In this document: in pieces, positions 46,392-55,927 of the stretch
How positions within the stretch are numbered: the first letter of the stretch is position 1
Layout: every line of letters starts with the position of its first letter
DNA from: Bathynomus jamesi
Lineage: Eukaryota > Arthropoda > Malacostraca > Isopoda > Cirolanidae
Direction of reading: 5' to 3'
Assembly: GCA_023014485.1 (NCBI GenBank)
Contig: JAJOZX010000877.1
Coordinates: 186,001-250,000 of the forward strand
Length of the DNA stretch: 64,000 nt
Notes under the pieces: generated by a model
The model's database searches: none
Told to the model about the DNA's origin: nothing
The model's input: only the letters and a program-made list of their open reading frames with translations
Position numbers and translations under genes: made by a program

Positions 46392-47828
46392 TTACTGCAG
46401 TGCTTCGAGATAGACTATGTTGACTGTTTTCTCATCAGCACCCAAAATGAAAAACTTTTTACTGTCACCAACTCTTGAGCACCCAACATAAAGTTGGCCA
46501 TGAGAAAAACATGGTTTCTGTAGGTTGAGGCCAATTACCTCAAGCGACTGGCCCTGAGCTTTGGTGATGCTCATGGCAAAACTTAGTCGAATTGGGAACT
46601 GGAGGCGCTTGAATTGAAATGGCAAGTCCGATGGAATGATTGGAATTCGTGGAATGAAGACATCCTTTCCTGCTGCATGTCCAGTCATTATTGTGGCCTC
46701 AGTGACATGCACCCACAGCTTCTTTACAGCCAACCACGTTCCATTACAAAGTGTTGGTGGGTCCATATTCCTGAGAAGAATGATAAGTGCACCAATCTTG
46801 AACGGTATATTGTGTGGTGGCATCAACTGCATCAACTGCATCATTCTTTGGTGCAAGGATGGCTCTTTCAGAAAGCCACTTGTGATTCCGGAAATGAAAA
46901 ATAACATTTGGGAAAACTGAATCTTTGAGTTCTTGAAGTGTTGTGACTGCTTGACCAATGTTTTCGACTGATACCATTGCATGCATGTTCTCAGAAACCA
47001 TTTTGCCATTTCTCAGCTGAAGTAACCTTCCTGCAAAATTTCCAGCAGAAGCATCACCTGTCAAATGCACTCGCATGTTGGTTGCTAGGGTGAGTCGGTG
47101 AATGTTGTTCCAGATATATGAAGCCTTGATGCACGCTTGTAGTTCATCTGCTTTGGTTCCACGTGGAATGACTGGGAGTGTTTGGCGAAAGTCACCAGCC
47201 AAGACCATAGTGACACCTCCCATTAGTTTGTCAGTACGTCGAAGATCTTTCAGGGTCCGGTCCACAGCTTCAAGCGCAGCTTTATGAGACATGGTGCATT
47301 CATCCCAGACAATGAGCAGAAACTCCTGCAGAAACCTTGCTTTGCCACTTCCCTTCCAATGTTGCAGGTTGGTGCCGCTGTACGTGCCAAATTCAAAGGC
47401 AACTTGAATACTGAGTGAGTAGTTCTTCCTCCTGTTAAAAGTGTAGCAGCAATACCTGATGATGCCACTGCTAGGGCAATCATGTTTCTGTGTCTAATTT
47501 TAGCTAAAAGGAGATTGATGAGAAGAGCATCAAGAAAAAAGATGCTGCCACTGCCACTGAAAACATCTTCAATAAATCTGTCCAATCTCTGGTCTGGAGC
47601 CAGACGTTGTCCATTTTCCTGTATGTATTCAGCAAGTTGGTCAGTGTTGTAATTTGTTTCTCTGAGGATATCAGCTGATAAATCGTTGATATTAACTCTC
47701 TGTGGCTCTGGGATACCGAAACTTTTGAGATCAGAGCCACCTAAATCTCTCAGTTTGTCCTCAATAATTATAAGAGCTTGATTGAAAATGTCATCACAGA
47801 AATCTACATTTAGGTTTTGGTTTTGCAT
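46392..47828 (-). pseudogene. Helitron Pif1-like helicase, Walker A deleted, frameshifted
   Basis: 47250-47828 holds FNQALIIIEDKLRDLGG and IFFLDALLINLLLAKIRHRN. Family members have a P-loop (GGTGKT) between FFLDA and LINLL; here about eight codons are missing in frame. ASSGIAATLLTGGRTTHSVF follows. After a frameshift near 47290 the frame reads IVWDECTMSHKAALEAVDRTL (Walker B, DE) and VLAGDFRQTLPVIPRG. 46392-47009 carries ITKAQGQSLEVIGLNL and LYVGCSRVGD, SF1 helicase motifs V-VI. This enzyme would unwind DNA in rolling-circle transposition; without Walker A it cannot bind ATP normally. Confidence 0.87.
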
Positions 47829-48823
47829 TTGTGCCGGTTCAAAATGTCCTCAGCAAGGTTCTCCTTTTAGTTGTTCCAAAGTTCCTGAGGAACAGATATG
47901 GCACACATGTGGAACATAATAGAAAAAAGATTCCGCATCATCATTGGTGACTGTGTAGCAGCTGCTTCATTCAGGGTGTTACTCTAATGGGCATCGTCTT
48001 CAAGGAGTCCTCTCAATTGGCAAGCTTGTTTGTAAGTTTCACAGACTCTGCCGTCCACTGTTCGCAGTTCCTCGAACGATGTTGGCTCCTTGACCTCATG
48101 TAGAAGTAGACGCAAGAAAAAGCATTCTGAATTGCCAGGATGCGCAGTGTAAACACGGGCTAATGCATCAGTGGCCTTGACATTAGGATGCTCTGGCCCA
48201 TTATATCCTACTTTTCGACGGGCCCACTTCTTACTTCCACTATTTCATATGAAATAATTGGGTACTTGGTGGTAGAGCAGAGTCTTAGCATATTCATCTT
48301 CCCTGCAAAGGTTAAAAAATCCTGTGAGATTCGTGTCTTGTGTAGCTTGGGCACAATGAAGTGTATTTTCTTCAGTGAAGTAAACTCTTTGGCCATTCTC
48401 AAGCTGTACACTGAGCTGAACCTCTGTAGGATGTCTTTCATGAATTAGAAAGCTCAGAATACTCCAGATGGCCTCATTACTGCTGATATATCGGCCTAAT
48501 TCATATTGTTGAACCTCATCATTCTTGGATACATCCTTCTGAAGGTAAACACAGTCATATCAGTTCCCTTGTTGACATACTTGCAGACATATTTTATGGA
48601 CTTGATGGAATTACACATTTCAACATTGATGTGAGCATTGAACAGTCGAGAGAAGAGTGGGCAATATGGAACAATCCACCTGTTATCAACTTGAATTTCA
48701 GAACAACGAATCTTGACAGTTGTTGTAAATCCACCATCCTCTGGGCTTCTTCGGCGATACCTGCTAGACCGTGGTGATAGTGTCTTTGAAAACTGTAGCA
48801 ACAAATTTTCTTTTTATTTATTA
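47829..48823 (-). pseudogene. Helitron Rep-helicase linker region, decayed
   Basis: Reading minus from 48804: RRRSPEDGGFTT, VDNRWIVPYCPLFSRLFNAHINVE, SIKSIKYVCKYVNKGTD and YPRMMRFNNMN. Then, in other frames toward 47830: SSNEAIWSILSF, ERHPTEVQLSVQLENGQ, HPGNSECFFLRLLLHEV and SFEELRTVDGRVCETYKQAC. This is the conserved region between the Helitron Rep domain and the helicase. Several frameshifts and stops. Confidence 0.8.
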
Positions 48824-49272
48824 CTAGTACAGTTCCCGTCGCTTCGCTGACGGTTAGACAGGCTAAACTACAGAAAAAAACCCACCCGTGAAAATTTTGA
48901 GCTTCACATTGTGTCAACATTTCTGAATCTGGTATTTCCCAAAACCTCCTCACCCCCATTCATGCAACTTGGGGGCTAACCCCCTCCCCCATTACCCCCA
49001 CCCCTCCCCATTACCCCACCCATCCCCCATTACCCCCACCCCCACCCTTCCCCCATTACTGCCCGGGATAAATTTCACAAACAGACAAACAGACAGGCTA
49101 AACTACAGAAAAGAACACAGTCATGAAAATCTTGAGCTTCACATTGCCACCCGTAATACAATTTCTGAATTTTTTTCTCACAATTTTTTCTCACAATTTC
49201 TGAAAGTGTGACGGACGGACGGAAGGACGGACGGACGGACGGACGGACAGACGGATAGCTCTCTTATTATAT
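48824..49272 (-). mobile_element. Non-autonomous Helitron-like element
   Basis: Minus-strand 3' end: hairpin CCGTCAGCGAAGCGACGG, then GAACTGTA, then CTAG at 48824 against T. The other end near 49272 gives TCTATATAATAAGAGAGC on the minus strand, a Helitron-like 5' start. It contains CCCCCATTACCCC-rich sequence (48960-49065) and (GACG)n (49208-49252). A copy lacking the 3' part is at 50085-50410. It abuts the Helitron gene remnant, consistent with nested insertion. Confidence 0.65.
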
Positions 49273-49664
49273 AGATAGATTACGGGCGGCAATGTGAAGC
49301 TCAAGATTTTCATGACTGCGTTCTTTTCTATAGTTTTATTGACCAAATAATTAAACCGACAGTAATTGGGGGTTCAGTTATTTGGTCAATAAAAGTATAG
49401 TCATAAAAATCTTAAGATTCACAAATCTTGACACAATGTGAAGCTCAAGATTTTCACGGCTGCGTCCTTTTCTGTAGTTTTATCGCGGTGCTGGGGCCTT
49501 CGGGCCCAGTAATTTTAATTATTTAATTTATTAACACCCAGGTGTACAACCTCGGGACCTAATCAATATGTGTGTGAAGTTTCATGTTTATAACTGCTTC
49601 CATTTTAGACTTATGGCTGGAACAGACAGAAAGACACACACACACACACGCACACGCGTCCTTT

Positions 49665-49690
<26 letters not shown>
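49273..49690. repeat. Helitron-like repeat pieces and an inverted repeat
   Basis: tttattgaccaaataa and ttatttggtcaataaa (49331-49390) are inverted; gtgaagctcaagattttca recurs here and at 51190-51240. (AC)n at 49634-49654 leads into (TA)n at 49676-49702. Confidence 0.5.
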
Positions 49691-49702
<12 letters not shown>

Positions 49703-49704
<2 letters not shown>

Positions 49705-50035
49705 AAGCTATTGACTTCTCCTTAGGGAAACGGAGCTTACAGATGAAAAGAAGGACCAACACAACGGCAAACATTTTCGTTTATTTTTTATACTTCAAAC
49801 GTTTCGACAAATCTTTTGTCATCATCAGTGAATTATAAGTCTTAAAAACTTAAAAAAAAAAAGAATAATGAAAATTACATCAATACAAAAGAAAATTAAA
49901 ATCATTAAAATTACATCAATACAAAAGAAAATTAAAATCATTAAAATTACATCAATACAAAAGAAAATTAAAATCATTAAAATTACATCAATACAAAAGA
50001 AAATTAAAATCATTAAAATTACATCAATCTTCTTC
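49703..50035 (-). mobile_element. PLE LTR-like fragment with hammerhead-like motif and 36-bp repeats
   Basis: On the minus strand: four 36-bp units (attacatcaatacaaaagaa followed by aattaaaatcattaaa on plus, 49870-50030), then CTGATGA, T, GACAAA-AGA-TTTGTC, GAAAC (49801-49828). This is the same CTGATGA-U-stem-GAAAC layout as in the 10783-29182 array but with a different stem. A second copy is at 50431-50708. Confidence 0.55.
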
Positions 50036-50059
50036 TTCCTCAGCATAATTAATCCCATT

Positions 50060-50410
50060 TTTATATGGGGTCGCTGTTTAAAGGTATCTCCCAAAACCTC
50101 CTCACCCCCATTCATGCAACTTGGGGGCTAACCCCTTCCCCCATTACCCCACCCCTCCCCATTACCCCACCCCTCCCCCATTAACCCCACCCCCACCCTT
50201 CCCCCATTACTGCCCGGAATAAATTTCACAAACAGACAAACAGACAGGCTAAACTACAGAAAAGAACAGTCATGAAAATCTTCAGCTTCACATTTCCGCC
50301 CGTAATACAATTTCTGAATTTTTTTCTCAATTTTTTCTCACAATTTCTGAAAGTGTGACGGACGGACGGACGGACGGACGGACGGACAGCTCTCTTATTA
50401 TAGTATAGAT
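50060..50410 (-). repeat. Second copy of the 48940-49265 repeat
   Basis: Shares the cccaaaacctcctcaccccc, CCCCATTACCCC and (GACG)n segments with the Helitron-like element at 48824-49272; the end near 48824 is absent. Confidence 0.75.
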
Positions 50411-50430
50411 TATATATATATATATATATC

Positions 50431-50708
50431 AAAGCTATTGACTTCTCCTTAGGGAAACGGAGCTTACAGATGAAAAGAAGGACCAATATAACAGCAAACA
50501 TTTTCGTTTATTTTTTATACTTCAGACGTTTCGACAAATCTTTTGTCATCATCAGTGAATTATAAGTCTTAAAAACTTAAAACAAAAATAAGAATAATGA
50601 AAATTACATCAATACAAAAGGAAATTAAAATCATTAAAATTACATCAATACAAAAGAAAATTAAAATCATTAAAATTGCATCAATACAAAAGAAAATTAA
50701 AATCACTA
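50431..50708 (-). mobile_element. PLE LTR-like fragment, second copy
   Basis: Same order as 49703-50035: aaagctattgacttctcctt, hammerhead-like motif at 50528-50555, and three 36-bp units from about 50600. Followed by ctagcaaaaatacccc, possibly another Helitron 3' end. Confidence 0.55.
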
Positions 50709-51258
50709 GCAAAAATACCCCACTACGGGCGGTTTTTGCTATTTCCTGCGGAAGGCTTGGAGCCCTCGGCCAATTATTTCAACTGGGAAATGAATTTTCT
50801 TACCTCAAGTATTATTTCCTGTTATAAAATATAAAAAAAGAACACTTCATCATAAACTTATCTTTATTTCATTACTGAAGAATCTCCTTGTAGACATAAT
50901 TGTCAACAAATACTCCCTTTTCATTTCTTTCTGTCAGGACTTTCAGCAAAAGATCGGCGCTACGCCCCGATTTCGCTAGATCTGCGGTACTTGGGCATTC
51001 GGCCCAAACCGAATCGAATTGTGGGCTACGGCGTATTTTATTTTGAACATCATTCCTATCCCTCTCACCTTGGGCCTCAGTAATTGGGGTGCCTGCGGCG
51101 CCCCAATTACTGTCGGTTCAATTATTTGGTCAATAAAACTATAGAAAAGAACGCAGCCATGAAAATCTAAAGCTTCACAAATCTTGATACAATGAGCTTG
51201 AATGTGAAGCTTAAGATTTTCATGATTGCGTTCTTTTCTATATTTTTTTTTGGTTACA
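50709..51258. other. Repeat-rich sequence without a recognised gene
   Basis: Contains caattatttggtcaataaaac and gaagcttaagattttcatga-type segments related to 49280-49450. No coding signal. Confidence 0.4.
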
Positions 51259-51377
51259 TACCGTGTGACCACAAAAATTGTCCCTGTTTTTAATCGCTTA
51301 TTACTCAGTCATTATTGCAGCTTCACAAATGAAATAAAAAGCATTCGAAAGATAACATTTTACAGTTTTAATTTATT

Positions 51378-52439
51378 CTACATGTGTTCAAAGTGACGTC
51401 CCTGGACATTCTTACATTTCACACAACGGGAAAGGAAGTTATTTATTACATTTTCCAAAACGCTGCATTCAATGGACTGTACACTCTCTACCACCGCTTC
51501 CTTTAATTCTTCGATAGAGGACGGCTCTTGCCTGAATACTTTGTCCTTGACAAATCCCCAGAGAAAAAAGTCCATAGGTGATAGATCGGGAGATCTTGCG
51601 GGCCAGGGAAACTGCGAGCGATGAGAAATGAATCTTTGTTCAAAAAATCTTGTTAAACATTCCAGTGATTGCCTAGTTGTGTGGGCTGTTGCTCCGTCTT
51701 GCTGAAACCACTTGTTACTGCAGTTTTCTTGTTCAAAAACAGTGTTCAGCATTTCTACATATCTTTCTGAAGTTACTGAAAGCGGTCTCCTTGTCTCTGG
51801 GTCCTCAAAAAAGTAAGGACCATAAACCTTGCTGCTACTCAAACCACACCAGACAGTAACTTTTGGTGAATGCAGAGGTTTCTCCAAGTGTATATTCTGT
51901 CTGTTGATGAACCCATTGAGATAGATGTGGCATTCATCACTGAATATTATGTCACTTAATCTTATCTGGTTTTGTTCAGTTATTGTTTCAATGCGTTCAC
52001 AAAACATCAAACGACGCTGGTAGTCTTGTTCGCTAAGCTGTTGCAAACACATAATTTTGAATGACTTCATTCTCAAATCCAACGTGATTATTTTCCGAAT
52101 GCTCTCCCGTTTGATTCCTGTCACAGCTGATAGTCGTCTCACAGATTTCTTGTTGTCCGTTTCAAGCTGATTTGCGACTGAATCAATGTTTTCAGCGGTT
52201 CGCACACCTTTGCTGCGCCCAGAGTTGCCTTTATGCATGTTCTTCATTGAGCCGTGATGTTTCCATTTTGCGAAAATCCTGCGAATCGTTTTAGGATCTA
52301 TGGTCCTTTGCTGACCGTACTGTCGTCTGAAAGACCGTTGGGTGGCAACTACCGAGCCATGTTTGATCATCTCTTCTGCAATGGAAACACGTTGCATGTC
52401 CGACAAATAACCCATGATTGTGGTGGATAAAACTGTCAT
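51378..52439 (-). CDS. mariner-like (DD41D) transposase, 353 aa, intact
   Basis: Cut-and-paste transposase acting on the TIRs around it. Residues 10-120 form the paired-like DNA-binding region (MQRVSIAEEMIKHG, TIDPKTIRRIFAKWKHHGS, KKSVRRLSAVTGIKRESIRKI). The catalytic triad is Asp168 in IIFSDECHIYLNG, Asp248 in WFQQDGATAHTT and Asp290 in SPDLSPMDFFLWGF, with exactly 41 residues between the last two. The C terminus is VKDKVFRQEP to GRHFEHM. Length is normal for the group and there are no stops. The first Met is shown; Met9 (MGYLSDMQRVSI) is also plausible. The only complete transposase gene seen in the window. Confidence 0.92.
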   Translation of the reverse strand: MTVLSTTIMGYLSDMQRVSIAEEMIKHGSVVATQRSFRRQYGQQRTIDPKTIRRIFAKWKHHGSMKNMHKGNSGRSKGVRTAENIDSVANQLETDNKKSVRRLSAVTGIKRESIRKIITLDLRMKSFKIMCLQQLSEQDYQRRLMFCERIETITEQNQIRLSDIIFSDECHIYLNGFINRQNIHLEKPLHSPKVTVWCGLSSSKVYGPYFFEDPETRRPLSVTSERYVEMLNTVFEQENCSNKWFQQDGATAHTTRQSLECLTRFFEQRFISHRSQFPWPARSPDLSPMDFFLWGFVKDKVFRQEPSSIEELKEAVVESVQSIECSVLENVINNFLSRCVKCKNVQGRHFEHM

Positions 52440-52793
52440 TTTTTTACTGTATAAGTACTGATTTCGTATCCAGGATATCGAAAAAATTAAATAAAACTTT
52501 TAAATATTCTTTTTCGAAAGCTTTTTATTTCATTTGTGAAGCTGCAATAATGACTGAGTAATAAGCGATTAAAAACAGGGACAATTTTTGTGGTCACACG
52601 ACAAATAACCCATGATTGTGGTGGATAAAACTGTCATTTTTTTATAAGTACTGATTTCGTATCCAGGATATCGAAAAAATTAAATAAAACTTTAAAATGT
52701 TCTCTTTCGAATGCTTTTATTTCATTTGTGAAGCTGCATTAATGACTGAGTAATAAGCGATTAAAAACAGGGACAATTTTTGTGGTCACACGG
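52407..52793. repeat. Tandem duplication of the transposon end (about 193 bp)
   Basis: gacaaataacccatgattgt through tgtggtcacacg occurs twice. Copy 2 lacks a few bases (tttttttataag versus tttttttactgtataag) and has substitutions, so the duplication is not recent. Confidence 0.88.
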
Positions 52794-52795
52794 TA

Positions 52796-53039
52796 TATAT
52801 ATATATATCGCACTTACCTCCATTATAATATAGATTAAAATTAAATTAAATTAAAATTACCTCAACTGGTAAATACACAATGTTTACGTCAACCTCCATA
52901 TTAGGCAGAAACTGAGAGAAAACTGTATGGTCAGTTAATTGGAGTGTATGATATGTCTATGAAAGTTGGTTGGTTAGTTAGAAGAGCTGTAATTTGTAAG
53001 ATGAACTATTGTTGTTAATGGAGGGTTTGTTTCTATAGA
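52796..53039. other. Intergenic sequence
   Basis: (TA)n to 52808, then AT-rich sequence without recognised genes. Confidence 0.4.
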
Positions 53040-53560
53040 TGTACAACGATTCTAAAATTCGGAGTTCTGTAAGGTTATTGGATTTAGTTAGAATTTCGAA
53101 CTGAATTTTGTGAAGGGGATGGTTGTTTTCATTACTATGGTTTCTAATTGCGGAGAAAGGCGTACCTCCAGTTGGAGTTGAGTACTGCCAATATATGCAG
53201 CCTTACAGCTGTCGCACGTGTATTTATAAACAACATTAGGCCATACAGTTTTGAGGAATTTGTCTTTGAACTTTAAGAAATTTGATAAGTTAAGTGGGTT
53301 GAGGAGGGAGAATCCAAAATTTATTTGGGGATAACTAGACTTAAGCAGTTTGGACACTTCACCTCGAATACGCAATGGTAAATAACCATAAAAAAGTAAT
53401 TTAATATATCTGGTTTCTTTTTGTACTGTGGTTATGTGGAGTTTAGTATTAAAAGTGTTATTTAAAAATTTCTTTAATTGGTTGTCAAAAAGATTAGAAA
53501 GGTAGTAATTATTAATAAAGTACTGTCTTAAAAATTTAAATTCTTCGTTTAATGAAAAGT
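53040..53560 (-). pseudogene. Penelope-like element C terminus with GIY-YIG endonuclease start
   Basis: Reading minus: FLNNTFNTKLHI and a KETRYIKLLFYGYLPLRIRGEV segment, then FGFSLLNPLNLSNFLKFKDKF and VVYKYTCDSCKAAYIGSTQLQL. The CxxC ahead of AAYIGSTQ is the PLE version of the GIY-YIG nuclease, with preceding thumb-region motifs. The domain is cut after about 25 residues (frame change near 53170). It supplies just the part missing from the array RTs, but from a separate, 5'-truncated copy. Same family or not cannot be told. Confidence 0.8.
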
Positions 53561-54520
53561 AATCTGTCTCTCTGGAATATGTTTCAGTATTATAGGTTTG
53601 GTTTCAGTCTCTATTATACATAGTATCTCTTGTGGAGTCTTCTCTTTATTTACGTTTTCCCAATTTACTTTCTTTGAATTTATGTTTAAGCCTTCAAATA
53701 TTCCATCTGCCTCTCTAGGATGCGTTTTCGGACCTCTGGGTGCTAATTTCAATTGTATATCGATGAGGTTATGGTGGGAGAACTTTGTGTCGTTACTTTT
53801 TTATTTATTATCTCGTTGTTATTTGTCCAGATTAAATCCAAAACATTCTCCTTTCTCGTGGCTTCACAGATTTCCTGGGTAAGGGCATAATGTTCCATAA
53901 TATCTAATAGCATTGTTGCTTGGGTTCTATCATCTTTAGTAATGTTGCCAGGAAACTTCTCGACATATATAACTTCGTCATTTTTTTTCCATGTTATGAA
54001 TGGGAAATTAAAATCTCCGAAAATTAGAATATTTGTTGCTGGAGTTTCAAGTAATTTTAATATGTTTTCTATTTCATTTGTAGCAAATTGGAATTAACTT
54101 TTTGTGGTGTTTGGTGGTCTGTAGATGTTCATAATAGTTAGGTTCAGTTCTTTTACTTCTAATATAATAACTTCAACTGTGCTGTTTGATTTGTTTACCT
54201 TCACTTCACATGTGTATGTGTTTTTCACGTAGATGCAACACCCTCCCCCTCGTCTAGCCACTCTATCTGCTCTGTGTATGTTGCAATCCAGCAATGCTAA
54301 TTCAGTATCCTCTATACAGTTTTCACAGCCTTTTTCGCATTTATGCAAGTGTGTTTCCGTTAGGCATATATATAATATCTATGCTAGATTCGGTAGCTAA
54401 ATTCTGTAAGTATTGTAATTTGCAGCCTGCATGGTCCGTGTAGAGGCTTTGAATATTTGTGTATAAAACATTTATTGGGTTTCTAATTTCCGTGTTCGGT
54501 TTTCCTATATAGTGGTCGTT
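53561..54520 (-). pseudogene. LINE endonuclease domain, frameshifted
   Basis: Minus pieces: INVLYTNIQSLYTDHAG, then 54094-54348 with ADRVARRGGGCCIYVKN and IYRPPNTT, then FGDFNFPFITW, VLDLIWTNNNEII and SHNLIDIQLKL in 53750-54060. 53549-53752 holds the linker after the nuclease (ILKHIPERQI). The EEP motif order is preserved over three frames. The RT is absent; the element is cut by or fused to the PLE fragment near 53560. Confidence 0.78.
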
Positions 54521-54710
54521 TCCAGGTCGATGTCAGTTCTTGTTTGGCCGCTGCATTTGGGAGAATTGGGGTTGCGGCACTTGATACCACTGTGGTATAT
54601 ACCTGGCATATACCTGTGGAGTCCTGTCCTCTCTTGTTAGCAGGGCAAGCTGTGCTTTTATAGTTCTCATTTCCTCTAAAAAATTTGTTTCCTTGCTGCT
54701 GTCGTTACTT

Positions 54711-55019
54711 CTAATACGGATAGGGTTCTCTTCTTTGGGTACACTTTATGTGAAAATATGGGCACTCTGTATTTAGGCATTTTCTCTCTGTCAGTAACTG
54801 TCTGCAAATAGGGGGGCGGAAAAAGTGGCAGTTTTGTCTGTATCTGCATCTTCCTTTCTTCATCATATCGAAGCATTTTTTGGGGTGACTGTACCTGCAG
54901 TTTGTACCATATATGCACGACCCTGTTTTATAGTATTCACATATGGTCCGTCGTTTAATCTCCTTACGAGCCCTATGTGATTCATTTGCTTTTTTCTGTT
55001 TCGCCACCACTTCTTCCAT
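54711..55019 (-). CDS. LINE ORF1 part with three CCCH zinc fingers
   Basis: 103 codons with three C-x8-C-x5-C-x3-H-like fingers: CEYYKTGSCIYGTNCRYSH, CFDMMKKGRCRYRQNC (last ligand changed to Arg) and CRQLLTERKCLNTECPYFH. Such fingers bind single-stranded RNA, which fits a LINE ORF1 protein coating its transcript. It lies between a PHD-like frame and the endonuclease and is probably one ORF with 55166-55603, separated by a frameshift in a charged repeat stretch (KERDTRNTKEKE). Confidence 0.7.
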   Translation of the reverse strand: MEEVVAKQKKANESHRARKEIKRRTICEYYKTGSCIYGTNCRYSHPKKCFDMMKKGRCRYRQNCHFFRPPICRQLLTERKCLNTECPYFHIKCTQRREPYPY

Positions 55020-55165
55020 ACTCAGTGGTTTTTCTGTCTTCGACGAGTTTTCATTAGTGTTCTTGGTACTTTCCTCTTTCTCCTTTGTATTCCTGGTATC
55101 CCTCTCTTTCTCATTTGTGTTCCTGTTGTCTCTCTCTTTGGCAGGAGATATTTCACTTTCTGAGG

Positions 55166-55603
55166 CTACTTTTGCATCTCCCTGTATCGTAGCGTGCTGT
55201 AGCGTGCTTTCCTATATGGTGTTGTCCTGAGCCTCGTGTTCCTGCTGAAGCGTGCTGTCCTGTATTGCGTTTTCCTGTTCCTCGTGTTTGTTTGTGTATT
55301 GCCCATGCTCATTGCTCTTTGTACCATATTCTTTTTTTTTTCCATGCATGTGATGCACAGGAAGCCATAAATACCTATGATTTTGTTATTTATTCTATTT
55401 ATCATTTTCTTGGCTTTTCTATTTAAGTTCATGCATTCGTAGTGTTTAAAGATATTGCACAGAATGCATTTTAAGCCCGAGGCCTGGTCCGCTTCATTTT
55501 TGCAATCGCAAAGCTGTTGCGCAGCGCATTCCATTAAACATAATCCCACTCTATTCACCTTTCTGAATTTACCGCAGTTTACATACTTCGTATTTTTTGC
55601 CAT
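55166..55603 (-). CDS. LINE ORF1 N-terminal part with PHD-like finger
   Basis: 145 codons. CDCKNEADQASGLKCILC, then FKHYECM and GFLCITCMEKK: a Cys4-His-Cys3-like array spaced as in the PHD-like fingers found in ORF1 of several LINE groups. The C-terminal part is basic and repetitive (TQYRTARFSRNTRLRT). It stops where the frame shifts toward the CCCH part. Host gene origin is unlikely given the endonuclease that follows. Confidence 0.6.
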   Translation of the reverse strand: MAKNTKYVNCGKFRKVNRVGLCLMECAAQQLCDCKNEADQASGLKCILCNIFKHYECMNLNRKAKKMINRINNKIIGIYGFLCITCMEKKKNMVQRAMSMGNTQTNTRNRKTQYRTARFSRNTRLRTTPYRKARYSTLRYREMQK

Positions 55604-55879
55604 TCTTTTCTTTATTCTTTCCTTTATTCTCTCCTTAGTTTGCCATTTTTCTTGTCACTTCTCAAATTTCGTCTCGTAAACTTGACCTTCCTGTTTAATG
55701 GCTCTTTCGAATTTTCTCTGACCTTCTTTCCCTATATAGGTCTAATTTAAAATCTTAGAGGCTGATTTTCCGTTCGAGTTACTTTCAAACTATGTTTCAA
55801 TTGATGTAGTTTTTCTTTGTACACGCTATATGCCACCGGCTTTCACTTAATAAATTATTAACGCGAATTTATTGATGTT

Positions 55880-55884
<5 letters not shown>
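55604..55884. other. LINE 5' region and flank
   Basis: No frame recognised upstream of the ORF1-like protein; the 5' end of the LINE could not be placed. Confidence 0.35.

Positions 55885-55925
<41 letters not shown>
55885..55925. repeat. (CA)n microsatellite
   Basis: Pure CA run. Confidence 0.97.

Positions 55926-55927
<2 letters not shown>

Larger units (their letters stand above)
46024..48823 (-). mobile_element. Helitron, 3' part with Rep/helicase remnant
   Basis: On the minus strand the 3' end shows hairpin ACCCAAGCGAAGCTGGGT, then AATTCTG, then CTAG|T at 46024, the Helitron terminal hairpin plus CTRR signature. Upstream lies a Pif1-type helicase and, beyond it, part of the Rep-helicase linker, cut at 48824 by another Helitron end. 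The HUH nuclease part is not present in the window. Broken and P-loop-less, hence non-autonomous. Confidence 0.82.
51261..52793 (-). mobile_element. DD41D mariner-like transposon, intact gene
   Basis: Bounded by TA (51259-51260, 52794-52795). Ends CCGTGTGACCACAAAAATTG and CAATTTTTGTGGTCACACGG begin TIRs of more than 80 bp. It holds one transposase gene on the minus strand. The transposase-start side carries a duplicated end (52407-52600 repeated as 52601-52793), so that side has two TIR copies. Confidence 0.9.
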
